DNA of 64,000 nt, from positions 1 to 64,000 of the forward strand of contig CAIVQH010000049.1 in NCBI GenBank assembly GCA_903907995.1, given 5' to 3'. Shown one piece after another: positions 9,642 through 17,120 of this stretch. The position numbers and the translations under genes were made by a program. The notes beneath the pieces are model-generated. The model worked only from the letters and a program-made list of their open reading frames with translations, was not told the origin of the DNA and did not search any database. This DNA is from an uncultured Verrucomicrobiota bacterium. GTDB taxonomy: Bacteria > Verrucomicrobiota > Verrucomicrobiia > Limisphaerales > UBA9464. The first letter of the stretch is position 1, and each line of letters begins with the position of its first letter.

Positions 9642-12449
9642 ATGAAGCTCCTTCATTTGCGCACGTTTCTTAAACTGCGGCTCGCCCTGGTCCCGGCGAC
9701 GCGTTTTCATCCCGTCGTGCTTGCCCGCAGCCTGTTGCTTCTGCTCCTGCTGTCGCCACTCGGCCGTGCCGCCGAGCCGGTCGTCGCCCCCTCGCAGATG
9801 CCACGTGTCCCGGCCACCGAGCCGGCCCAGGCGGCCGCGACGTTCACCCTGCGGCCCGGTTTCAGAGCCGAGCTTGTCGCGGCCGAGCCTCTTATTTCCA
9901 GCCCGGTCGCCGTTACGGTGGATGAACAGGGCCGCGCCTATGTGGTCGAGATGCGTGATTATTCCGAGCGCCGTCCGGAGCGCCTCGGCCGCATCAAGCT
10001 CCTGGAGGACACCGATGGCGATGGACGCTACGACAAGGCGACGGTGTTTCTCGCGGACCTGCCGTGGCCGACCGCCGTCACCTGCTGGGATGGCGGCGTG
10101 TTCATCGGCGCGACGCCGGACATCATCTACGCCAAGGACACGAATGGCGACGGCGTCGCCGATGTGCACGAGGTGGTCTTCACCGGCTTTGCCAGCGATT
10201 ACGCGCCCTACGCCACGAACAAGTTGAACGTGCAGGCGCTCATGAACTCCTTCCAGTGGGGGCTCGACGACCTGATCCACGGCGCGACCAGCATGAGCGG
10301 CGGCAAGGTACGGCTGATCGACAGCGAATTCACACGCAGTTGGCGGGCGCGCGCGGCGGCATACGCCGGCAGCCGCCGGTCCGGCAGTACCCCGGGTTTC
10401 AATCCTCCGCCGACCAATGTGGTCAATCTACGCGGACGCGACTTCGCCTTTGATCCGCACACGCTCGAACTTCGCGCCGAAGCCGGCGGTGGGCAGCACG
10501 GCATGAGCTTCGACGACACGGGGCGCAAGTTCGTCTGCTCCAATTCGGATCATCTCCAGTTGATCGCCTTCGATGATCTGGAAGCCCCGTCGAATCCCTT
10601 CCACGAACTGCCGGCCTCCCGGGCGAGCATCGCCGCGGATGGGCCGAGCGCGGAGGTTTTCCGGCGCAGCCCAGATGAACCGTGGCGCGTCCTGCGAACC
10701 CGCTGGCGCGTGGCGGGATTGGTGGAAGGCCCGGTCGAGGGCGGTGGCCGGCCCAGCGGCTACTTCACCGGCGCGACCGGCGTGACGCTCTTCCGGGGCG
10801 ACGCCTACGGGCCGGACTTCGCGGGTGATGCCTTCATCGGTGATGCCGGCAGCAACCTCGTCCATCGGAAGAAACTGCGTCCGGCACCTGACGGGATCCT
10901 CCTCATCGGCGAACGGGCGGCGGATGAGCAGCAGTCCGAATTTCTCGCCAGCACCGACAACTGGTTTCGTCCGGTCCAGTTTTACAATGCGCCCGACGGC
11001 TGCCTGTGGGTCGTGGACATGTATCGCGAGACCATTGAGCACCCGTGGTCGCTGCCGGAGAACCTGAAAAAGAATCTCGATCTCGACAGCGGTCGTGAGC
11101 GCGGGCGCCTGTGGCGGCTCCAGCCCGAATCATTTGCCGCCTCGGCCACGCGCTCCGAAATCGCGGGCGCAGACACCGACGCGCTGATCGCGCTGCTGGC
11201 GCATCCGAACGGCTGGCATCGCGACACGGCGGCCCGGCTGCTCAGCGAGCGAGCGGATCCGGGGGCATTGCCCGGCTTGCGAAAGCTTGCCGTCAACCCG
11301 ACGAATGCCGTGGCCCGGTTGCATGCGCGGCATCTGCTGGTCGCGCTGGGCGGGGCTTCCGAATCCGACCTGATGACTGCTGCCAACGATTCCTCCGCCG
11401 CTGTCCGGCGGCATGCATACCAACTTCTGGCAGCGGAACTGGCAGGGTCGCTGTCCGAACACGCGAAATGTCAGGAGCGTTTGCAGTTGGCTGCCTCAAC
11501 GGAGACCGATCCGCTGGCCCGGCTTGAACTCGCCTTGGCGCTCGGCCGGCTGGCACCCGGGCAGAGGGTAGGGCCGCTCGCTACGCTGATTCGCCGAGGG
11601 CCGGCGATGGTGCAGTCGGCGGCCATTCACACCGCCAGCGGAGTTGAAGCGATGCTTTGGCGTGAACTGGTGCCGACCCCGATCCGTCCGCCCGCCACCG
11701 GATTGATTCCTGCCTTGGCCGAACTCGCCCGCGTGCTGGGCCGCCGAGGCGAAGCGGGCGAGGCCAAGCAACTGCTGGCTGCGTTGGCTGGTTGGGAAGG
11801 TGAGCCCACCGCCGCGAGGGTTGCCGCCGCCTTCGCTGACGGGCTTGGCATGGAACAGCACGGTGCGCTGGTCGCAAGGTTTGCGCCGCCCCTCCCCGTA
11901 TCCTTCGTGCAGGCGTGGCAACTCGTGACCAATCCGCCGCCCAAACCCAAGGCCTTCAAGCTGCCCCCGCCCAATCCCGACCGCCTCGCCGTGCTGGCCG
12001 CGTTTCTGCCGGCACTCGACCTACGCGGTGATACGCAGCGTGGGGCGGCCATTTTCCGCGAACGTTGCGCGACGTGTCACGCCTTCCACGGCGAGGGCCG
12101 GGCGGTTGGGCCGGACCTCGCATCGGTCGTCGCCAACGGGCCGAACCGGCTGCTGGTGTCCATCCTGGACCCGAACCGCGAGGTCGCGCCGAACTTCGCC
12201 GCCTGGACCGCCGAGCCCAAGGATAGCGAACCGGTCACCGGCCTGCTCGTGCGCGAATCGGATTCTTCCGTAACGCTGAAGCTCGCGGGTGGGACGGAGA
12301 CGACGTTTTCGCGCGCGCGTTTGACGGGATTCAAATCCGAGGGCCGCTCGCTGATGCCTGAGGGGCTGGAGGCCGGGCTGACGCAAACGGACCTGGCGGG
12401 GTTGCTCGCGTGGCTTCTCGCTACGCCCGTTCCAAAGGGCACGCCCTGA
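9642..12449 (+). CDS. PVC-type membrane-bound dehydrogenase-like heme protein
   Basis: Large exported protein (935 residues). An N-terminal hydrophobic stretch (LARSLLLLLLLSPLGRAAEP) is a signal or anchor. Residues about 60-500 are the propeller-like membrane-bound dehydrogenase domain (TIGR02604-type: FTLRPGFRAELVAAEP, DTDGDGRYDKATVF, KDTNGDGVADVHEVVF, HGMSFDDTGR). A HEAT-like alpha region follows (about 520-780). A PVC-specific c-type heme domain with CATCH (about 809-813), HGEGRAVGPDL and LDPNREVAPNF closes the protein. Such proteins are abundant in Planctomycetes and Verrucomicrobia and are thought to oxidise sugars or alcohols in the periplasm. The substrate is unknown. The start at MKLLHLRTF avoids reading through the upstream palindrome. 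Confidence 0.87.
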   Translation: MKLLHLRTFLKLRLALVPATRFHPVVLARSLLLLLLLSPLGRAAEPVVAPSQMPRVPATEPAQAAATFTLRPGFRAELVAAEPLISSPVAVTVDEQGRAYVVEMRDYSERRPERLGRIKLLEDTDGDGRYDKATVFLADLPWPTAVTCWDGGVFIGATPDIIYAKDTNGDGVADVHEVVFTGFASDYAPYATNKLNVQALMNSFQWGLDDLIHGATSMSGGKVRLIDSEFTRSWRARAAAYAGSRRSGSTPGFNPPPTNVVNLRGRDFAFDPHTLELRAEAGGGQHGMSFDDTGRKFVCSNSDHLQLIAFDDLEAPSNPFHELPASRASIAADGPSAEVFRRSPDEPWRVLRTRWRVAGLVEGPVEGGGRPSGYFTGATGVTLFRGDAYGPDFAGDAFIGDAGSNLVHRKKLRPAPDGILLIGERAADEQQSEFLASTDNWFRPVQFYNAPDGCLWVVDMYRETIEHPWSLPENLKKNLDLDSGRERGRLWRLQPESFAASATRSEIAGADTDALIALLAHPNGWHRDTAARLLSERADPGALPGLRKLAVNPTNAVARLHARHLLVALGGASESDLMTAANDSSAAVRRHAYQLLAAELAGSLSEHAKCQERLQLAASTETDPLARLELALALGRLAPGQRVGPLATLIRRGPAMVQSAAIHTASGVEAMLWRELVPTPIRPPATGLIPALAELARVLGRRGEAGEAKQLLAALAGWEGEPTAARVAAAFADGLGMEQHGALVARFAPPLPVSFVQAWQLVTNPPPKPKAFKLPPPNPDRLAVLAAFLPALDLRGDTQRGAAIFRERCATCHAFHGEGRAVGPDLASVVANGPNRLLVSILDPNREVAPNFAAWTAEPKDSEPVTGLLVRESDSSVTLKLAGGTETTFSRARLTGFKSEGRSLMPEGLEAGLTQTDLAGLLAWLLATPVPKGTP

Positions 12450-12458
12450 TCAACGTCT

Positions 12459-12548
12459 TACTCTTAATCGTAATCGTAATCCTCCCCTTCACGGCCATCA
12501 CCGTGCGTGCGCAAAGAGGATTATGATTGCGATTAGGATTAAGAGTGT
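12459..12548. repeat. Hexamer-phased inverted repeat element, copy A (with possible target-site duplication)
   Basis: Left arm (12459-12482) reads as hexamers TACTCT TAATCG TAATCG and TAATCC. Right arm (12519-12548) reads GATTAT GATTGC GATTAG and then GATTAA GAGTGT, complementary to the left arm. The loop is about 36 nt. The element is flanked directly by AACGTC on both sides (12452-12457 and 12549-12554), which could be a target-site duplication. It lies in the 200-bp gap between the heme protein and the ATP-grasp gene. Confidence 0.8.
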
Positions 12549-12649
12549 AACGTCGCCCATCAGACTGGGCGGTCGCTGTGTCGGTGAGCAACTCTGGCCG
12601 GAAACCCCTTTGACTCCCGGCCGCCGGTTCCTAGCGTTCGGGCGGATTC

Positions 12650-13921
12650 ATGGCAGTTGAAGCAAACGGGACAACGCGGGTGTCGGTGCTGGGCGTCGGT
12701 GCGTTTACGCAGGCGATGATGCGACGGCTGCGCGAGGACGGCGCGGAGGTGAGCGCCTACCTCACGCGTGACTACGCGCACCACGGCCCGCTCAGCGAAG
12801 GCCCGTGCATCACCGCCGCCGCCGAGCCGAACCCCTGCGCCCGCCTCCGCCGCGAACGGCCCGACCTTATCCTGCCCATGTCCATCGAGTGGGCGCTCAA
12901 GCCGTGGACGGACGAATTCCTCGCCCTGAACCCGCCGCTGCTCTGCCCCACCGGCGAGGGCCTGCGGCTGGAGCGGGAGCGGGATTTTGCCCGTGAGCTG
13001 TGCGGGCGCTTCGGCGTGCCTTTTGCGCGGGCTTGGTTTGTGCGGACCCGCGCCGAGGCCGAGGCCCTGGTGCGGCACGAGCAACGGCCCTGCGTCATCA
13101 AGAATCCGCTCTGCTCGCCCACCAGCCCCATCCACACCATCGTCTGTGAATCCGTCGCGGACACTTTGGCGTGGCTGCCCCGGCTCGATGACGCGGAAGG
13201 AATCTTTCTCCAAGAATATCTCGGCCGTCGCGAAGCCGGCCACATTGCGCTCGTGAGCGAGGGCGAGATTTATCCGCTGGTTACCAATCAGGAGTACAAG
13301 CGGGCCTTTGATGGCAATCTCGGCATCGTGGCCGGCGCGCCGCTGGGCGGATTGGTCGAGCGCGATCCCGGCGACAAGTATGGCCTCGTGCGGGAACTGC
13401 TGACACCGCTGCGGCCGTGGTTCCGCGAGGTGGGCTTTCGGGGACCTGTCCAGGTCACGGCCATGCTCCACGAGGGCCGCTGGCACGTGCTGGAATACAA
13501 TGTGCGCCTCGGTGTCACCAGCGGGCCGATGATCGCGCGCATGCTGGCCAATCCCCTCGAAACCTTCGTGCGTTGCGCCCGCAACGAATCGCTCGCCCCC
13601 CGCTGGCGCGACGGTCTTACCTTCGGCTGCAACCTCACGCTCGCGGGCTACGGCTATCCCTTCACGCAGCTCACCGGCCCACGGGTGCCGGTGACGGTGG
13701 CCGGGGAATTCACCTGCGATGTCTGGTGGCAGGAAGTGGCCGCCCGCGCCGACGGCGTGCTGGAGGCCACCGGCCACCGGCTCGGCGATGTTGCCGCCCT
13801 GGCGGGCACACTCGACGAAGCCATCGCCTCCGCCTACTCGAACATCCGCCGCATCCACTCGCTCGGAAGCTATTACCGCACGGATGTCGGCCAATCCCTC
13901 TGGCCCCCGGGAAACGAATGA
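12650..13921 (+). CDS. PurD-like ATP-grasp ligase of unknown substrate
   Basis: 423-residue ATP-grasp protein built like phosphoribosylamine-glycine ligase. An N-terminal Rossmann-like part (VSVLGVGAFTQAMMRRL) is followed by the ATP-grasp domain (about 105-330; IFLQEYLGRREAGHIA, NQEYKRAFDGNLG, metal-binding LEYNVRLG). The GARS C-domain follows (TGHRLGDVAALAGTLDEA, IRRIHSLGSYYRTDVG). The GG-REH start motif and the NTGGMG loop of true PurD are missing, so another amine or amino-acid substrate is likely (inference). It overlaps the alanine racemase gene by 4 bp (ATGA), and a transferase gene follows, so the three probably form one pathway. Confidence 0.8.
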   Translation: MAVEANGTTRVSVLGVGAFTQAMMRRLREDGAEVSAYLTRDYAHHGPLSEGPCITAAAEPNPCARLRRERPDLILPMSIEWALKPWTDEFLALNPPLLCPTGEGLRLERERDFARELCGRFGVPFARAWFVRTRAEAEALVRHEQRPCVIKNPLCSPTSPIHTIVCESVADTLAWLPRLDDAEGIFLQEYLGRREAGHIALVSEGEIYPLVTNQEYKRAFDGNLGIVAGAPLGGLVERDPGDKYGLVRELLTPLRPWFREVGFRGPVQVTAMLHEGRWHVLEYNVRLGVTSGPMIARMLANPLETFVRCARNESLAPRWRDGLTFGCNLTLAGYGYPFTQLTGPRVPVTVAGEFTCDVWWQEVAARADGVLEATGHRLGDVAALAGTLDEAIASAYSNIRRIHSLGSYYRTDVGQSLWPPGNE

Positions 13922-15066
13922 GCGCCCCGCTGCCACGCCGTACCGCCAACCTGCCACGTTCCGCCTGGGTCGAGGTGGACCTGGCCGCGCTTGCTCAGAA
14001 CTTCCGCCTCCTTCGCGCCGAACTGCACGCTCCCACGCGCCTGCTCTACGTCGTGAAGGACGATGCCTACGGGCTGGGGGCGGTCCGCGCCTCGCAGGTC
14101 GCGCTGGCGAATGGCGCGGACCAGCTCGCCGTGTTCACGCTGGGCGAGGCGGCGGAGTTGCGCGACGCGGGTATCCGCGCGCCGATCCTGCTGTTGGGCG
14201 AGCGTCTGACGGACGAATTGCGATGGGTGCTGGAACTCAGCCTGGAAACCTGTGTGGGCCGTATTGAAATCGCGCAACAGCTCTCCGTCCTAGGCCGGCA
14301 GCGCGGCCGTCCGGTGCCGGTACACCTCAAGATCAACACCGGTATGAACCGCTTTGGTCTGCCGTGGCGTCGCGTCGTGGATTGGAGTCGCGAACTGGCG
14401 GCGCTTCAAGGTCTGGAGTTTGTCGGCGCGCTGGGCCATTTCGCGCAGAGCGACGAGCTGGAGAAGGCCTTTGCGCGGACGCAGCAGGCCCGGTTTGAGG
14501 AGTGCGTGGCCACGCTGCGGGCCGCCGGTGTGCAGCCCCGCCTGCTGCACCATTGCAACTCAGGCGGCTTTCTCGATCTGCCCGAGGCCCACTTCGACAT
14601 TGTGCGCGTGGGCCTGCTCGCGCAGGGCGTTTTTCCGTCGTCGGTATGCCGGCGGCTGCCGGGGCTGCGCCCGGTGATGACGGTGAAGGCACGCGTAACG
14701 GCAATCCAGGACCTCGAACCCGGCGACACCGTCGGCTATGGGATGCGCTGGCGCGCGGAGCGGCCCAGCCGGATCGGCGTGCTGTCGCTTGGTTACGGCG
14801 ACGGCTTTCCGCGCGTGCGGAACGAAGGCTCGGCGCTGGTGCGCGGGCTGCGGGTGCCGATCGTCGGCGGCATCACGATGGATGCCCTCATGATTGACCT
14901 TACGGATGTCCCCGCCGCGGAGGTGGGTGACGAGACCGTGCTGATGGGCCGGCAGGGTGAGGTCGAGATCACGGCCCACGACATCGCCGCGCTGAAGCGC
15001 AGTGTGAGCTACGATGCCCTCACCGGGTGGAGGGCGCGCCTCCCGCGAGTCTATCTCGGCCCCTGA
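13918..15066 (+). CDS. alr: Alanine racemase
   Basis: Fold-type III PLP enzyme that interconverts L- and D-alanine for peptidoglycan. The 382 residues include the N-terminal TIM barrel with PLP-binding Lys47 in VVKDDAYGLG (usually VKADAYGHG) and LKINTGMNRFG. The C-terminal beta domain has VGYGMRW, the catalytic-Tyr motif LGYGDGFPR (Tyr293) and IVGGITMDALMIDL. All key residues are present, so it should be active; the altered D-D and L near the lysine could shift substrate preference. Its start codon overlaps the stop of the ATP-grasp gene, and the next gene begins 10 nt after its stop. Confidence 0.92.
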   Translation: MSAPLPRRTANLPRSAWVEVDLAALAQNFRLLRAELHAPTRLLYVVKDDAYGLGAVRASQVALANGADQLAVFTLGEAAELRDAGIRAPILLLGERLTDELRWVLELSLETCVGRIEIAQQLSVLGRQRGRPVPVHLKINTGMNRFGLPWRRVVDWSRELAALQGLEFVGALGHFAQSDELEKAFARTQQARFEECVATLRAAGVQPRLLHHCNSGGFLDLPEAHFDIVRVGLLAQGVFPSSVCRRLPGLRPVMTVKARVTAIQDLEPGDTVGYGMRWRAERPSRIGVLSLGYGDGFPRVRNEGSALVRGLRVPIVGGITMDALMIDLTDVPAAEVGDETVLMGRQGEVEITAHDIAALKRSVSYDALTGWRARLPRVYLGP

Positions 15067-15076
15067 TTTCCCGGCG

Positions 15077-15868
15077 ATGAAGTTGCTCTTCTCCGAAGCT
15101 GGCCCGGACTACGCGCACTATCTCTATCCCTACGTCGTGTGGGGCTTCCTCGAGCCGGGGGAGACGCCGGCGGATGCGTTCGCGGCGGGCTTCCTGCCGG
15201 CCACGCCGCAGCTGGAGCGCTTCTATCTCGTGCGCCAGTTGCGCGTGCCGCTGGCGGAGTGGAAGCCGAACACGGAGAACCGCCGCGTGCTACGCAAGGC
15301 CGAGTCGCTGCGCTGCGAACTGATTCCGCGCGCGGAGTTCGATTACTCGGCTGCCCGGCGCGAAGCATGGCTCGCCTTCGCCGAGACGAAGTTTGGCGCC
15401 GGCGTGATGCCGGGCGAACGTCTCGACCGGCTGATGAACGGGCGCGTCATCAGTCACCTGCTGCTGTTCACCGACATCGCGACGGGGGAGGAGGCCGGCA
15501 CCGCACTGCTCTTTCTCGAAGCGCCGCGTTTGGCGTTCTACTACTACGCGTTCTACCGGCTCACGCCGGAGACCAAGCACGTCGGCATGGCCATGATGAC
15601 GCGCGCGGTGGAGCACTTCGCGCAGGGCGGCTACGGGCACCTGCACCTGGGCACCTGCTATTCCGAACGGGCGCTCTACAAGGCGCAGTTCGAGCCGCTG
15701 GAATTTTTCAACGGCTTCCGTTGGTCGCGGAACCTCGACGAGCTGAAGCACCTGATCCGGACCGCGCCCGTGGATAAACACCGGCTGGAGACGGCCGAAT
15801 TCCTGGCCTTCCAGCCCGAACCTCCGGCCGAACTGGCACAAGCGAGCGGTTTCCAGGTGAGGCGGTAG
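15077..15868 (+). CDS. Ate1/Bpt-like GNAT-fold transferase
   Basis: 263-residue protein not assigned with certainty. Its C-terminal half resembles the catalytic part of arginyl-/leucyl-tRNA-protein transferases (Ate1, Bpt): a strand-rich FYYYAFYRLTPETKHVG, a helix, then HLHLGTCYSERALYKAQF, close to the LYLGYWI...YKAQF-PLE core of that family. The N-terminal Cys cluster of Ate1 is absent. It would therefore be predicted to move an acyl or aminoacyl group from a donor such as aminoacyl-tRNA or acyl-CoA to an amine. Position directly after a PurD-like ligase and alanine racemase suggests a role with amino acids, peptides or peptidoglycan (inference). Confidence 0.6.
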   Translation: MKLLFSEAGPDYAHYLYPYVVWGFLEPGETPADAFAAGFLPATPQLERFYLVRQLRVPLAEWKPNTENRRVLRKAESLRCELIPRAEFDYSAARREAWLAFAETKFGAGVMPGERLDRLMNGRVISHLLLFTDIATGEEAGTALLFLEAPRLAFYYYAFYRLTPETKHVGMAMMTRAVEHFAQGGYGHLHLGTCYSERALYKAQFEPLEFFNGFRWSRNLDELKHLIRTAPVDKHRLETAEFLAFQPEPPAELAQASGFQVRR

Positions 15869-15883
15869 TCCGAAACAGAGACC

Positions 15884-15953
15884 TAATCTGGAAAGCAGGA
15901 ACACAGGAAACCGGAGAGTCCTTTCCGTTCCTGGTTTCCTGTTTTCCAAATTC
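15884..15953. repeat. Octamer-phased inverted repeat element, copy A
   Basis: Left arm 15884-15915 reads as octamers TAATCTGG AAAGCAGG and then AACACAGG AAACCGGA. The right arm 15922-15953 read on the minus strand gives GAATTTGG AAAACAGG and then AAACCAGG AACGGAAA. The loop is 6 nt. The arms pair through a shared 8-nt register. It lies between the transferase gene and the next metallo-hydrolase gene. Confidence 0.7.
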
Positions 15954-16019
15954 AAACTCCCCTCCGGCTTATCTGCGTAGCGGATTGCGCGAATGGCTGC
16001 CGGCGCGTATGCCTCCCCC

Positions 16020-17063
16020 ATGCGCTTCCTCTCCCTGCTGTTCGCCTGTGCCGCGCTGCCTGCTCTCGCTGGCTCCGCCGATGGCACGCTGGACCTCTAC
16101 TGGATTGATTCCGAGGGCGGCGGCTCGACACTGATTGTCACCCCGGCGGGCGAGAGCGTGCTGATTGATTCGGGCAATCCCGGCGGCCGCGATTCGGGGC
16201 GCATTCACAAGGTCGCCACCGAGGTCGCCAAGCTCGACCACATCGACCACTACATCACCACGCACTTTCACGTGGACCATTTCGGCGGCGCGGCGGAACT
16301 GGCCGCACTCATGCCCATCGTCAATGTCTGGGACAACGGCATCCCTGACGCCGATCCGGATGGCAACAAGACCTCCACGTGGCCGCTGACCAGCAAGGCG
16401 TACCGCACGATGTCCGTGAAGGAGCGCCACGTTGTCCAGCCGGGCATTTTGATGCCGCTGAAATCCGGCAACCTGCCGCTGGAGATGCGCTGCCAGATTG
16501 CCCGGCAGGAGCGTTGGAATCCGCCGACGAAGGAGTTCAAGCACTGGACCAACGAGGCCCTGCCGGCGGCCAAGCCGACCGACACGTCGGACAACGCGAA
16601 CAGTTCCGCGTGGATTCTCGCGTTCGGCCCGTTCCGCTTCTACGACGGCGGCGACCTGACTTGGAATATCGAGGCCAAGCTGGTCTGGCCGGTGCCGCTG
16701 ATTCCGACGGTGGACATCTACCAGGTTACCCATCATGGCCTGGATGCCAGCAACAATCCGCTGCTCCTGCGCGCGCTGAACCCGACCGTGAGCGTGATGA
16801 ACAACGGCCCGACGAAGGGCACGGCGGCCGAAGTCATCACGAACCTGCGCGCCCTGCCCACGCTCCAGGCGCAGTACCAGATGCACAAAAACGTCCGCGA
16901 GGACGGCGTGACCAACAACACGACGGACGGGTTCATCGCGAACCTCGCCGCGAAGTGCGACGGCAACTACATCCACTGCCGCGTGGCCGCCGATGGGAAG
17001 AGCTACACTTTCGAAATTCCGGCCACGGGCCACCAGAAAACCTATTCGACGCGAGGGAAGTAA
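16020..17063 (+). CDS. Exported ComEC/Rec2-like metallo-beta-lactamase fold protein
   Basis: 347-residue MBL-fold protein with an N-terminal signal peptide (MRFLSLLFACAALPALAGSA). The metal site HFHVDHFGG is at about residues 82-90. A strand LIDSGNPGG precedes it, and GGDLTWNIE and VTHHGLDASNNP match the ComEC/Rec2-type MBL pattern. It lacks the membrane channel part of ComEC, so it is a free periplasmic hydrolase of unknown substrate, perhaps a nucleic acid or phosphodiester. The start was placed at the ATG before the signal peptide. Confidence 0.75.
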   Translation: MRFLSLLFACAALPALAGSADGTLDLYWIDSEGGGSTLIVTPAGESVLIDSGNPGGRDSGRIHKVATEVAKLDHIDHYITTHFHVDHFGGAAELAALMPIVNVWDNGIPDADPDGNKTSTWPLTSKAYRTMSVKERHVVQPGILMPLKSGNLPLEMRCQIARQERWNPPTKEFKHWTNEALPAAKPTDTSDNANSSAWILAFGPFRFYDGGDLTWNIEAKLVWPVPLIPTVDIYQVTHHGLDASNNPLLLRALNPTVSVMNNGPTKGTAAEVITNLRALPTLQAQYQMHKNVREDGVTNNTTDGFIANLAAKCDGNYIHCRVAADGKSYTFEIPATGHQKTYSTRGK

Positions 17064-17120
17064 ACCTTTGCGACCTCTGGCTGAAGAATGGCTTGGCCGG
17101 TGTCGTCCCTCAGTGGTTCA

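Noticed and set aside
12650-13921. Calling the ATP-grasp gene purD
   Set aside because: The GG-REH and NTGGMG motifs of purD are missing and the neighbours are not purine genes.
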